Shown: one piece after another, positions 11,401 through 26,206 of the stretch
How the letters are laid out: each line of letters starts with the position of its first letter
How positions within the stretch are numbered: position 1 is the first letter of the stretch
Assembly (NCBI GenBank): GCA_030141605.1
Contig: JAQGDQ010000409.1
Coordinates: 1 to 60,773 of the forward strand
Length of the DNA stretch: 60,773 bases
Source: Tubiluchus corallicola
Taxonomy: Eukaryota; Priapulida; Priapulimorpha; Priapulimorphida; Tubiluchidae
Reading direction: 5' to 3'
The notes under the pieces: model-generated
The model's database searches: none
What the model was told of the DNA's origin: nothing
What the model saw: only the letters and a program-made list of their open reading frames with translations
Translations under genes and position numbers: made by a program

Positions 11401-14400
11401 ATCAATTACCTAAATTACATCATTATCTGTGAGTGCGCAGCATCAGTGTACAGCGAGCAGCATGGTTTCCACACTAATTAAATGCTATTGCCAGCAACAG
11501 ATATTTTTCTCCCATTAATTAACTTCAATTAGCCATTATACGTAAATGTTGAATAAACTACAGGTAATCCATCGACTTGCGACCTCTGTATATCTTACGA
11601 CTTTTTGACTTTGTGATCAGCTTATGACTGTTCGACTTTACGAGCCGACTATAACTTAATTAATTAATTATACAAAACTTATAACAACTCTTATTTCCTT
11701 TTTTAAGCAAATTAATTTTAATTCGCTGTCTGTTGCACAAATTCACCCACGCGATCACCATAGTTATTATACGTACACAACATCTTACATGTAGGGCACC
11801 ACACGAACATACGTTTAACTCGAGGCCAAGCCATTTTACGACCAATCAGCCAGAAACAAGCCTTTTCACAGTTTCTTTGTTCGCACGCACAGTTGCTGTA
11901 GGTCAAAGGTTAAGTGTACCACAGCAATGCGTCTTAACCACAACCGTCACGTGACAGAGTGTGGGTAAAGCAAAGCTGTCTGCAGTATCAGTTCAGTAGC
12001 TCCAGTTGTTTTACATGGCCTTTACTTAATTATTCATTAGTCTGTGCGTAGAGTGATTTACTAGCAGGATCTTGCTTGGAAACAAGAAAAAATGAACTAG
12101 GTAAGGTTCTAGCTAGTTGTTAAAACTGTTACTATTACAACAGCATGGGCTGCAAGGCGTTGTCAAGTGTACACAAATGAGTTGTCTGGTACACTTAACC
12201 TTTGACCTTTACACGATCATCATCAATCACTGGAACTATGAAAAGGTTTGCTGGCATCACACGTTTTAATATGTAATAGTTCCACAAAGAGGTTCTAAGC
12301 ACAAAGATGCCATTTTATCATGACGTTATTAGCAATTAGCTACATTATAAGAACATTAACAACAACATTCAATGAAACATTATCAGCTTATATCAGTACA
12401 AATGTTTAAAATGGAACATACTTTAAAATGTAGTAATAAACTATATATGCCATGAATACATGCAGCTCATGTTCAATTTCAAAGTACTTTATCTATCTAA
12501 TGCTAAAAAAAAACAACAAACCTTGGTCTTTCAGCGTACCGGGCACTTCGCCTTGGCAATCTTTAGGCACTTTTTCTACGCACTTTGATTTGTTGTGGCA
12601 ATTATATTTGCAATCTGAAAAAAATGCGAAGACATTTAGTACTGACGAAAGCACGTTTAAGCAATAACCATGAGCAGAAACAACGCAATGTTACAAGTAC
12701 ATCCTATTATAAATTAAAATTTTGTTGTATGTATACACAACGTAACCTATATAACCAAAAATTCAATAAGCATTGGTTTTTTTTGATTTTGTAATTCAAC
12801 AAAACAAAACATCTGTTAGAATAGAGTATACAGAATCTCAAGCAGATGCGACTACATAGCCTGTAAATCAACAAATTATATGGACCTTTGACAAAGTCAA
12901 ATCAAATTACTCATTGCATTTCAAGATTTCAATATTATTATTTATATAATAGTGCTAAAGATGATACTCTAGGTAAGTGGTAAAGAACTGATGCGAAGGT
13001 CAGGGATGTTACCGAAAGATGCATCGGTTTGCCGATAATTGCACTTTCGGTTGAGTTTCATTTTCATTGAAAATTACTAAGTTTCATAGCCGAAACTTTC
13101 GAAAGCATTTTCCCCAGGTTTTAGTAGTATTTATCCAGCTTACATTATGCTCCTAGATGTTACAAATCGCTGAAAAATTTTGACTAAAATAGTTCAAACA
13201 AAGCGTAAATATGGTTTATTTAAGACCATTTCTAGCATTTCTTTTTGTACCATTTCTAGAACGTTTTTACGGCAATGTGGTGTAGCTTCAGTGCCGATGG
13301 ACTGTGAAGCTTTAAGGTCTCCAGGCACGATCAACCGAAATATGAAAGCGTAATTTGAATAAAATGCAGAAGCGACAGTTTGTGCAAAGGTAAAGGCGAT
13401 TTGAGGAAGCTATAGTAATGCCAGACAACCCCCTTGTTCTCACTACATTGCAAATCGCAAGCAAGTTTACGAAAGAAAAGAAATCGTGTTTGCTGTCTGA
13501 AAGTATCCTCAAATAAATAAGTTACTATAAAATAATTACTAACTGAGCTAAGCGAAATAATAATAAAAATACTTAATGCTACATCAGAAAGCCGCTTTAC
13601 AATCAATTATGAGTGTTTGTCTGTGTTTGCTGACACCCATTTAGGGTGGTGCGAATGGGGCTGAAACGAGTTTCACACCACAGCCTGTAGGTGGCGACAA
13701 AACATTCGGGTTTTATTCTTTTAAATCTTCAATAAAATGATGTTACTAACAAATACATGAATTTTGAGTTTCACTCAATATGCTAACAGTAGTCAGTGAA
13801 GTTCCTTTAATACAGGAGCAAAACCTCAGGGGCGGATTATGATTTTATGGGCCTTAGGCTTGAGCTTGGAATGGGCCTTTTAAATGTTGCTACACTGCTG
13901 AGCTGACGTGTTTTTGTGGGGCTCTCGTCGTTTGTAAGTTTGTTTAATTTTGCGAGTTTTTGTTTACATATATGTTAGAATGTACTTGTGTATGATGGTT
14001 TCAAACTGCAGTGGGGAACGATCATTCTCTGCTCTGAAAAGGATAAAAACTTATTTACGGTCATCTCTAAAGGATGACAAATTAAACAATTTATCAGTGA
14101 TGCATATTGAGTCAGATATGTTGAAAAAAATGGACTTTTCAGAAATTATAACTGACTTTGTCCCCAGAAAAATTCGGAAACTGAAATTTTGAACTTAAAC
14201 TGAAACTGTGTAAACGTGAATTGTGTAAACTTAAATTGTGTAAACGTGAATTGTGTAAACTTAAATTGTGTAAACTTGATTTGTGTAAACCCGATTTGAA
14301 ATATAGTGACTGACTTTTGAAAAAAAACTTTTTTCTGTATTTTATTTTGGCGGGGCCCTTGCTCTTTTGTCAATTTATTTTTTTTTACAAAAAAAATTTT

Positions 14401-17400
14401 TTTTCGTTTTATTTTGCCGGGCCCCTTTTGATCCCGGGCCTTAGGCTTCAGCCTATTCAGCCTATAGGGCTATCCGCTACAGAATGTGGTTGAACTTTAG
14501 ACTACTCGGGCAGGAGGAAATTTTAAGCTCAATAAAAGTCAGACAGGTAATTGATTCCCGGTTGTTCGGGTTCGAAATTTATAGATGTCGCAATCTCCAG
14601 TCACGGCAAGAAACTTTCCATTAGAATCAAAGTAATTTATAGACAACGAAATTTTAACATGGAACACAAACATGATCTGACTGTCTGAACTAAAGCAAGG
14701 CATGTTTGGAACAGGCGACTCGAAGTTTTTAATGCCACAGTTAGTCCACGTGATGCAACGGCAGCAAAATTCGAGGAGCATGCAACACAGGAAAATGGTT
14801 TTGCATTTGACACTATCTAAAATATCTGCCAGCTGCGTGTTGCCTGGCACTTGGTCGAGCAAACAAATTACTTTCAAAGTGATAAGATTGGAGACTATAG
14901 TAATCAATATTAGCACCTTTACACTGTAACCCTTGCTTGAAGAGTCCCTTTAGCAGCTTTTTGCAGATCATGCACATCGTTGGTTTCTTGTATGTGTGAA
15001 CAACTAAAGTGTGGGGTACCTGAAATAACAGATCATCTCCTTTAATAATTAGTAATGAATTAATTAGTAACTAGCAAAACCCAAAATTTCAACATAGACT
15101 CACAACAACAACCCACACCACACCGTACCACCCACACATCACAATGCACTGCCACCCACCACACCACTCGCAACACACCACCCACACCTCCCACACCATA
15201 CCGCAATACAACACTACACTACACCACCCACACCATACCACAACACCACACAATAGCACACCACCCACAACACACGACATCATACCATTCCTACCACATT
15301 ATCCACATCGCATAACATACACCACACCACACCACCCACAATACTTCACCAACACCACACACACCCTACCACCCCACCACACCATCCATAGCACAACACC
15401 CACATTAATTAGTAATGCACTTGGAGTCCACAAAATAGAAAAATTGTGTATTTTTCGGATGTTTATGACCAAGTTTAAAGCCCGGTTTTAATGATTTATT
15501 TTATTCTTTATGGCAGCTTGTAGACACAGTCTTAAGCCATAAAAGCACAACAAGTACTAAAAAAACTAATTATAAAAGTATAAAATTACAATTTATAGAA
15601 AAAATAAGAAGAGAAATTAGTTAAAATATTTACAAAAATGGCAACTGTTAAAAATACATTAAAATTGCATTCCAATGGGCAAACATTTTGCAGTACATAA
15701 AAACATCACTATTGTAAATTACATGTCGAATAAAAACATCTTTTACAACATCTTTTACATCTATTATACATCTACATCTGTTCTGCCATAGCTGTAGACA
15801 ATGAAAAAGGGAGAATGACACAAGGGCACAAAATAAAACCCACAAAACTGACATACGTTACAATAAGGTAATGTTATTTCTCTAGCAACCAATAATAAAG
15901 CATCAATGTTCCTTAACGAGCAAATTCCTCATTAATCAACTTCACCTTCGGTCGACTGGCCATGTGTTTCTCCATCCACACAGGTCGACATGACCACGAG
16001 GCTGACCTTTCTCTGTCTTTCGAACTGCGGCTGGGACTCGGCAGTAACTGGTTGCCGGCATATGACTAAAATAAATGAAAACGCATTGATATTGCAGCAG
16101 TTCGGCAAAAAGTTTGTGTAAAATACTCGGATAATCAGCTTAATGAAACCAGGTATGTGGACAACATTACAGATGAGGTAACTTCTTAAATCTGCTACAA
16201 CTCAAGACTCAAACATTACTCGTCATTCTTCTAACATGCGACAATACAGTCAAGAGGTCACAGTGGATGCCTTGGAAAAGAAGTTAAGCAAGGCTGAAGT
16301 TGGCCAGTGAATGGTTGGTTGACCAGCAGGTTTATTACTTGCTGTAGGTGGATTAAAGCCCAGTAGGGTTATCTCTATAAGTGTGCTATATTCATATCTA
16401 AGGTGGCCAAGACACCTTAAACCAGTGCAGTGTCTCAGCTTAGGAAAATTAGTCTTAATAATTCATCATTTTAGAACACTAACCAAATGCGTTTCTGCTA
16501 CAACCATCCACATTGAGCAATATTCTATTTTTAGAAACAATTTACCAACTTTGTACCGACAGCATAAATGAACAATTGACCAAATAAAGCGAAAGCTTGT
16601 TTTCAAAAAGCCAAGGAAATAAATCTTTGTTTCCATTCATAGATCTCTATTCTGCACAAAAGCCTCATCCATGAGCAAAGAAGTTGCCTTTGAATTTTCA
16701 CCAGGATTCATGTTACAATTTGATTAAAAGAACAGGAAAATATTGAAAACGTTTGTAATTTTTTAACAAGATCAGGAACCGATCTTTGAAAGTTCCCATG
16801 TCATAATGACAAAGTATCATCTTTGCCTTGTGCCTCATACATAATATATGCATAATTACACTCTTAAGCAAATTGGCTGTATAATGAGCTTAATTATACG
16901 GCCCATTTTTGTAATGGCATAATTTACAATGGGGCATTTCCTACCGTCAAATTGCAAATTCGCGACTGATTTTACGATAAAGTGTTGCAATTTATTTCCT
17001 GCGCAGAAGCACCTAACGGCAACCACAGCTACGAAGCGCTTTTATTAGAATTGTTAAAAATGAGTGGAAACGTTACCACACGGAACGCTGGAAAATTATT
17101 GCAAAAAGCACGAAGCTTTTAAAAATACTGGCGTCACAGGTTTAGCGCCTTTTCGTTAGATTTAGAATGTTCGACAAAAACAAATCTTGCAAAAGTAATA
17201 AAAATACATCCAAGTATTTGCAAAAGTATTTCTAACAAACAAATAATCTTTTACAACCCTGTTTGCATCGTGTGATTAATTCACAAGTATGGTGTCATGA
17301 AACAACTATGAAGAAAGCAGCTGCCTTGTAGACAGCCTTCAAGGGGAGTTTCTGCACTCACTTATAACAAATGATGCTACTTTGCTGATGTATGTGAACG

Positions 17401-20400
17401 CATGTCAATTCTGAACTATCATAAGATGTATGTGAACGCATGTCAATTCTGAACTATCATAAGATGTATGTGAACGCATGTCAATTCTGAACTATCATAA
17501 CTTGCACTATTTCTGGGTAACACACCTGCAGTTTACTTCAGTTCGGTATGTGGCAAACTGGTATTGAACAGTCAACAATTATTTGATATTGTGGCAGAAC
17601 CGTAACCTAGTTAATTATAAAAAAACAATCCTCTAAGATGATGTGCTGAACCGGCCATCTTAGTTATGCTTTGATGTGTACAGTGGAGAATGTTGCCCAG
17701 AAGCTTTTTTCTTAGCATTTACATTGGGTATCCATTTACAAAGCAGGCCCAGCAGTGCTTAACTGTGAATTTGCTAAGTACATACCGTGATCACCATTCA
17801 CTTCGCCTATTACCTATGTAAGCTCACAACTATTTAGTCTAGTTTGTAAATATTTATTATTAAATGTCTATTAACTATTATTTGCTATATTTTTCGAATG
17901 AACAATTCAAAAAATCCTTAATTTAATTGATGTTATTATTTCTTGAAGGAATTGTTTATGTTTAGTAAAAATCCTTGTTCAAATCGAGTCTACACAATAA
18001 ATTGTTCAACTTCAAAATTACTGTTTAATAACTGCCCTGGGGACGACTAGATAGCTTGCTCCTCCGTCCCTTCACAATGTGAACTAATTTGTATCTAAAG
18101 TGAGATCAATTTTGTATATATATGGTTTCCATGCATTGTGAAATAAATATTCTTATCTTATAAAGAAAAAAATCTCCACAGAAATTATAGTGTAAACTAT
18201 AAAAGAATTTAAGTTTGTTTTATTGTAACAAGGCAGCGTTGACCAAACCGTGACGTCAATATAAAGTAATAAGCAACGGCAATATATAAATTGCATTTGA
18301 TTCCATTAACTAAAGCGACTCATGCAATTCCATCATTTATAACCGCAGGCGAGCGACGTCTCCTCTTCACTCCCACGGCGTGAATATTTACGAGTGGATC
18401 GCGCGGCGCTGACACGATGCTTGTGCAATGTGCAATGTTTGACAATTGCATAAGCGAGTGGTCCGTTGTTTTCGCAGACGTCAAATATCAACAAGGAAGA
18501 GGGGATGAAATTACAGAGTTTAAGTATCAATCAAGATTTCGAACTTCGTAAACAGAAAAGGCTTGACAGACTCGCAATGAAACCAAACATTCACTAGCAA
18601 TTATGCAGTTGTAAAAGCACTACAATAGGCCTACTCACTTTCCTGAATAGTGGTGGCTCATAGTTAAAATTAGTGGGAGTGCTGCTTCAAAAAATTTTAG
18701 CCACTGTTTTACTATAGAGTAAAACGAAACAAACATATAAAAAGAAAATTTAGTCAAAAAGAAACACTACCCTACACTTACATAACAGGGTGGGCACTGT
18801 GCGAACGACAGTGCCACCTCTACCTAGCATGCAGCTTCTTATCTCGGACGTGAGGGCGTGGTCACATGCGCAAAACAGACAAACACCGCGTCGCTGGAAG
18901 TGTGATTTTTGTATTTTTTTCATGAACTAGGGATGACTACTGACACTAAGCTAAAGGATAATATAACGTACAAGTGTAAAGAAAGAACTAAAGAAAAAAA
19001 GACTCATATTGAACGTTATTGATAATATCGAGCAAAATAGGGGGTGCTGCAGTTCTGCGGTGCTTATATAGAAGCCGCCACTGTTCCTGTAGGAAATGTT
19101 ACAGACTAAATGGTTATGACCTCGTACATTTATCAAGAACTTAAAAAACACATTTACCATATCTGTCTACCCCCCCCCTCCCTCCCATTACACACCCTTT
19201 TTCAAAACATCCTAGCCAAGTATTTGTGAATATAACAAAGTTCAACACATTATTAAGCTTTCTTAACTTGGTCCAATAACTTAAAATTGTGAAGACAGAA
19301 TGCATAACAAAGTATGTGAAGAAACTTGCAGTGAATTGAATTCATTTTGTAACCATCCCCAGTTCTTGACCTGCCAACACCAGAAGACTGGAAAACTTTA
19401 TGAGCAAAGTGAGATAAATAAATAGCAAAGCTGAAATGTGTACGTTTGTTATTAGGCACGTGGAAAGATTCTCCAGCTGGGAATCATCCGTAGATGTCTT
19501 GGCTTCGAGAGATTTGGAAGGCGTGTACGACGATCGCCGTTTGGCGGCAGTGCAGTTGTTCGGAATCTTGTAGGCACAACGCTTGTGAAAATTCAAACCA
19601 CAATCTGCAAAAAGCAAATATTTATATATTTTTTCGTAATGGCACCGTAGATTAACTAAATTTACAAAAAAAGTGAGTCAACTTCTAATGTGCCTCGAAT
19701 GCCCTCTATATGCTGTAAGTAGGGAGCAACTCATACAGGTTATCCAGTTTGTACTTAAATAATATTATTCCACTTGACATTATTCTTTTGGATACTGAAT
19801 CTTAAACGGTAGTAAACCATGACCAAAATATAATTATATTTGATACTGTTCAAACATATATAAAAAATACTCGTTGACTCGCCTATTAGTGTGGTTCATT
19901 TTATGCCTTTTGCTTATTAGTACGTAGCATTGTACTAATGCATGTATGTATTAATCTATTTCTATGAATTTCATCTTCAATAGTTACACAACCTGTATAC
20001 CATTTCTTCTTCCTGAGGCCTCTTTATCAGTGGTCACTGTGGCCAAAGGTTTATTCTTGTTTGTCCATTTGACAATAATAAAAATATGGTTATATAAAAA
20101 ATGTACATCTTCATATCAGTCTAAACTCCAAGGACCCGAGCCCTAGAGGGCAAAGTATGCACACGTGTCTATTCAGCTATATACCCTGCCGCACATCTGA
20201 AAAGAGAGTTGGCTTTGCTGGGAAAGGTATATTATACAATATAAATTTGACTTGAACAGCAAAAAATTTAATAACTGTTAAAAATAATTTCTCATTTACA
20301 GCTATTTAACAACAAGTTCATTTTACAGCAACATGCACTGACTTTTTGCATGCACTCATCCCACACACAACCTATTTTAAACATAAGAACAGTGGATAGA

Positions 20401-23400
20401 ACTAATATACTTTTAAGAACTCATTCCATTAACAGATTTAGCAAAAAATGCCAAACATGCAACTTTTATAACCTATAAAACTGATACATTAAGTCAAGCA
20501 CGTTTTACAATAATGTGCACAAATTGAAATTTGTAACACACTCATTGCAACATTATTTCCCATGATGCTGAAGGCGCCATTTCGCCCTTAATATTCTCCA
20601 TAATACACTACTAATTAAGATTGCACGACAGCAGCAATTTACCCATTAACGTAGTCATTATGCGGGTAATTAACTCTACACGTAACCTTACCTTGGCATT
20701 TAAGACCTTGTTTCACCAAACCGAACAACATTTCACCACAAAAATCACAGAACGCAGGCGTCTTGTACGAGTTCACGTACAAAACGTGCGGTCGAATTTG
20801 TATGTCATTCATTATTGTCTTTGCTGCAATAAAAAAGGAGAAATTATAGTAACAAAGTCAACACATTTATTAGTATGCATAAACTCCTTTGTTACTATTA
20901 ACCGAGTTAGCTCAGAAAACATACAAGCTATATAGAACGGGACCTAAAACACCCCCCCCCCCCCCTGTGAAACACATTAGCAATCAGCATGTCAGACTGC
21001 AAAATTACTGACAGGATATGATGATTTTTAGAAAGCAGCCATCAGAGACCTCTGCTGGGGATTAGTATGCATAAACTCCTTTGGTGTTATTAACCCAGCT
21101 AGCTCAAAAAAATATACCAGCCATATAGAACCGGACCTAAACCTCCCCCCTGTGAAATACATTAGCAATCAGCATGTCAGACTGTGAAATTACTCACAGG
21201 ATATGATGATTTCTATAAGGCAGCCATCAGAGACTTCTGCTGGTGAGCGAATGAGTTCCAGAATGTTAGCGTTCGACGTCGAATGTTTAAAAAACAGCAA
21301 AGATTCGTAAAAGTTCAGGTAGGCGAACTCCGGATACTGCAAAGCAAACAAAAACAAATTAATGTCACACATCTAATATGCTGCAGCTCACAATGTCACA
21401 TGTTTTAAGCATGAATAAACATAATTAATATATAACACAAATACATAGGAAATATCCATGTTTCACAGCGATCTAGATCAATACTGGCAGAAGAATTGCA
21501 CGCTTCATATAGTATTGATTTCCACAATAACAAAGGCAATAAGAATCACCAGGAGAAAGTCAGTGGACAAAATGCACATAAATTTATATCTCGAGTTCTA
21601 ATAATAGCAGTAAACAAAACAATGAGACCCCGCCGCTTACAATTGAGCCCAAAAGCCAGTAGGTTCTTTCCGACTGTGTACAATTCTCCTAACAATATGC
21701 ATCAAGGACCATTCCATGCAATCCACAACATTCAAAATATAAATCTGTTTCATGTGTGGAAAAATGTGTGTACACTCATACCTCGGTTTATCGGACCTCG
21801 CTTTTATGGATATCGGAAAAATCGGACAAAATCTGGACCGCTAAAAGTCCCACATACTACGGACACAGTCCGTTGTTACGCGAGCTGACCGCTAGTTGGC
21901 GGGCCTTCACTTTGTTTACATCATTACATCAGTGCAACAACTACAGGTGTTTACATCATTACATCAGTGCAACAACGACTGGTGTGTAGTTTGTATGTCA
22001 AAGAGGCCCGTACCAAACTTTTTTCAGACAATTAGGCAAATGATCCTACATTACCATGAGTCTACTACATGACACCTACTGTATTGGCTTAGTAGCGGTA
22101 AATACGAACAATCAGCAAATTGATTTCTGATGCGATATACAATTTAAAATCAAAATATTTTTGTTCAAAATGTTCACGTCTCAATATCTTATAGATATCT
22201 AATAGAATTTCACTTCTATTAATCAACTCTGTTGGGACTTCCGTACCTCTTCAGCGACTTTAGATGGACGCCATTAGATGCTGATGAAGATAGTTGAATT
22301 GAAGAAAATGCTAAAAAGCATTGACGACAGTCTGACAGGCTGAGCACTACAAATTTTGCATGAACGCTTTTTATGATTCGGGGATGGCATACACGTCTGT
22401 CTATCATAAACTTCTCTATTACATTGAACACGGGTAATTCACTTTGTTAAAACAAGAAACGGCTTCGCATTCAGGAACAAAATAGTAAAACAAACTCTTA
22501 AAATTGATTAGTTCTGTTATTTGCATCCTGAGAGAAAATACTGCCAAGTTTCTCTTCCTAGCTGCATCACGTAGACAAACAATCTAAAGTCTTCAAACAT
22601 TTATACAATGGCTTCCTCTTTGGTCATCCCTTCATATTAAGCAGATGAAAAAGCCATAGGCTTGGCAATAATAACATGCTATTGCTTACACGTCGCTTTG
22701 ACTTAGGCTAACTAAGTGCCAAATGTCAAGAGATGATACTTAATTTTAAAATTGTAGGTTCCAGAGACGATACTTAATTTTAAAATTGTAGGTTCCAGAG
22801 ACGATACTTAATTTTAAAATTGTAGGTTCCAGAGATGATACTTAATTTTAAAATTGTAGGTCCAAGAGATGACACTTAATTTTAAAATTGTAGGTCCCAG
22901 AGATGACACTTAATTTCAAAATTGTGGGTCCCAGAGATGACACTTAATTTTAAAATTGTAGGTCCAAGAGATGATACTTAATTTTAAAATTGTAGGTCCC
23001 AGAGATGACACTTAATTTTAAAATTGTAGGTCCCAGAGATGACACTTAATTTTAAAATTGTAGGTCCAAGAGATGACACTTAATTTTAAAATTGTAGGTC
23101 CAAGAGATGATACTTAATTTTAAAATTGTAGGTCCCAGAGATGACACTTAATTTTAAAATTGTAGGTCCCAGAGATGACACTTAATTTTAAAATTGTAGG
23201 TCCAAGAGATGACACTTAATTTTAAAATTGTAGGTCCCAGAGATGACACTTAATTTTAAAATTGTAGGTCCCAGAGATGACACTTAATTTTAAAATTGTA
23301 GGTCCAAGAGATGACACTTAATTTTAAAATTATAGGTCCAAGAGATGATACTTAAATTTTAAAATTGTAGGTCCAAAACATGATACTTAAATTTTAAAAT

Positions 23401-26166
23401 TGTAGGTAAAAAGCATAAATACTTAAATGTCCAAAAAACCACTAGACAAATATTTATAAAAGGAAGTAAACAAACAGTGGCGATGAGGCCAGGGGCGTGT
23501 TAACCAATAAACTAACTAGGCTATAGCCTAGGGCGGCAAAGTTTGAGGGGCGCCACATTTTAAGCATCCAAATTTAAAAAAAAACTCTTATTCTCCTCAG
23601 AAAATGTGTATCCATTCATAGGCATTGTACACACAGGCAGTTGCTGAGACCAGCTGCTATATAAATGCCATATAACGAACAAATACAAGGTATACACAAC
23701 AAGCACTTGTCCAGACTGCATGTATGTAAGCGCTGTTCATATACACGTAATTAACAATGGCCTTGTAAAAAACTAGGTTAACAGCATTACTAATACACCA
23801 CAAGTAATTGTTTAATCTTTTCAGTACATAATCATAAATTCACAATACAGATGGGTGGGACAGACCTATAAGCCTAGGGCGTCGTGAAGTTTTGAGAATC
23901 AATTTCTATAATTGCTAAACAAATAGACAGCGAGGAAGCAAGACGGATAGATAGATGCTGAAATAATTTTTCATGCAAAAAGAATTTTGTAAATAAGAAT
24001 ACATACAATGAGTATGTTTTTCTCATAAAGCATTGGCAAAGCACAGTGACAAAAAACCATTTCAGCAAAGAACAGAAACATTCCGCGTTTCTCTGCAAGT
24101 TGTCTGCGTACCAGGCACCCAAAGCCATGACACAAGTAATGTCAATCTAATTACAGAAGTTGCACCACATAAATAGCTTAGTGGAACATTTTAGGTGCTT
24201 TATTAATTCAATCACCATCCAAACACATCATCCAGTCATCGTCATAATCAAAAATGCGAACAGTAAAAAAATCACCAAGAAAAAGATTAGTAACAAATTG
24301 TCAACACGGCTAACAAGAAACTTAAAATATAGAAGATTTCCTGTCAATAGAAAATTCAAGGTGCCTGAAGGATAATTCAACTTTATGTGTGTTTGGCTGT
24401 AAACTGCAAAATGAAATTGTTTGGAAACAGATTCGTTTACAACACAACAAGCAATGGGAAATATTGTACAAGAGTATTTAACGATATTTTTAAGAAAAGC
24501 AGGTTTGGAAAAATTGCAGGCAACTGTTCCAAATGCTATGGCAATGTCACTGATCAACATTCTATAAGAACGTCAGAGTTTATTTTCAAAGAATGGCAAC
24601 TCATTTTCAAGTTCTGAGAAAGTTAATTTGGGATTACATCCTATGTCTCGCGGAACGTCGGTTTCGGTCATCCATGAGGACCTTCATTCCACAAACTTAA
24701 TGATGCTCTTGCAAAGAAACATTTACTTCTGTTTTCAGCTGATCTGCCAATCTCACCACCCACACCCGATTCCTCCAAGGAAGCTTTTCAGTATTTGTGG
24801 CTGGCAGCTTCGGGTCTCCACGTGGTCTTCTTTCACCCCGATGCCCCCATCTTTGCTTCCACCACTGAAATTTTGTGTTCACTTCGTCCATAATCTCGTT
24901 ACCCACATATCATGCAACCCACGAAGGGCACAAACTGACTTGCTTTTTTGGGGTGCTCATATTCTAGTCTCCAAGTAATTCTCTTGTTGTTTAGTTATTG
25001 TCGAGCTGGTGCTAGTGGCCATGAAATATGTCACCTCTTTCCCAACCTCACTGCCCACATATAATGCAACCCTTGAAAGTGTCTTGTTATTGAGTCTGTC
25101 TCCATACGAACACTCATTAACGTTTCTAATGGCACTGCAGGACTCATTATGACTTTAACAAGCATTCATCCCCAGCAATCCAGTCGTATACTTAACAGAA
25201 GCTAGAGAAATATTGTATTACAGGCTCGTTAGCGTCTATGTTTTCTGGCCATTAGTCAGCAGATGAATTTCAGGTTTGATTAATTGCATCAGTCCTCCAG
25301 GGTAACCGATCTACGAGTTGTTCATTTAACGAGATGGCATATAGGCAAAGTTTAACTCACCAATGTAACTGATGTCAGCCACTTGAAAGTATCTGACGAT
25401 TTAGAATTTGAGATGTAGGATTTAAAGAAAAACTGTTTGCAGGTTTGTATCTTATTGCATTGGCCTCTTTTTGGCTTTATGTGCTCATACACTTCCTCCG
25501 ATACTCATTACATGTACTTGGTGTAAATAGACAATATGACATGGCCGACAAGGTTTCTTGAAAATTTGCTCAATGTCTCATATTTTTATTGTCATGGTGT
25601 GATGAGAGTTGCATTTGATGGAGATGACTGTGTTCAATAGATTACTGAACACTTTATGATCATAATCACAGCTTTAGTTCTCACTCCATTTCATCCTTCA
25701 TTCACTACACCTCCCACATCAATGTATTTATTATCATTATCTTACTTATTAATCCTTTTCTAAGATTTCCACGTACAGTTTGGCCTGTTAAGCTATGTTT
25801 TTAGGCTCAAACTGTATGCATGAAAATTAATGTGTATTGTAATTTGCACAATACTAGCTACTACAGACTCTTTATTTGTATTACCTGGACTATATTGTAT
25901 CTGTATTTGTATTTACTTTACTGGATGATTATCTGTATCTTAGAATGTTATTGTAAGACGCAACATGGAAATGAATAAATTCTTGAAACTCTTGATTTCC
26001 TTATTTTCCGAACATCAGCTAAGAGAGGCAATGAACTCGTCTTTCTAAATGAGAGAAACAACAAACATTCTCTGGAGCATACCACAAAAATCTATTTGAT
26101 CAGCTCACTGTTCTCAGTATGTTCATGTACTGCCTGCAAAATGAGGTATTTTTTAAATAAAAGAGT

Positions 26167-26206
<40 letters not shown>

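Larger units (their letters stand above)
13827..14482 (+). mobile_element. hAT-superfamily deletion derivative
   Basis: Left end CAGGGGCGGATTATG and right end ATCCGCTACAG are inverted relatives, followed inward on both sides by GGGCCTTAGGCTT-like sequence. It retains the tail of a transposase. No matching 8-bp target duplication was seen, so ends may be slightly off. Located in PRKD intron 6. Confidence 0.65.

Noticed and set aside
13827-14482. Possible functional hAT transposase gene
   Set aside because: Only the last ~60 residues remain between the terminal repeats.
15089-15491. Histidine/threonine-rich 115-codon frame
   Set aside because: Low-complexity CCACA satellite, not a gene.
23874-24617. 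Frames of 84, 110 and 76 codons on both strands
   Set aside because: Overlap each other, unrecognised, with long hydrophobic runs typical of AT-rich non-coding DNA.
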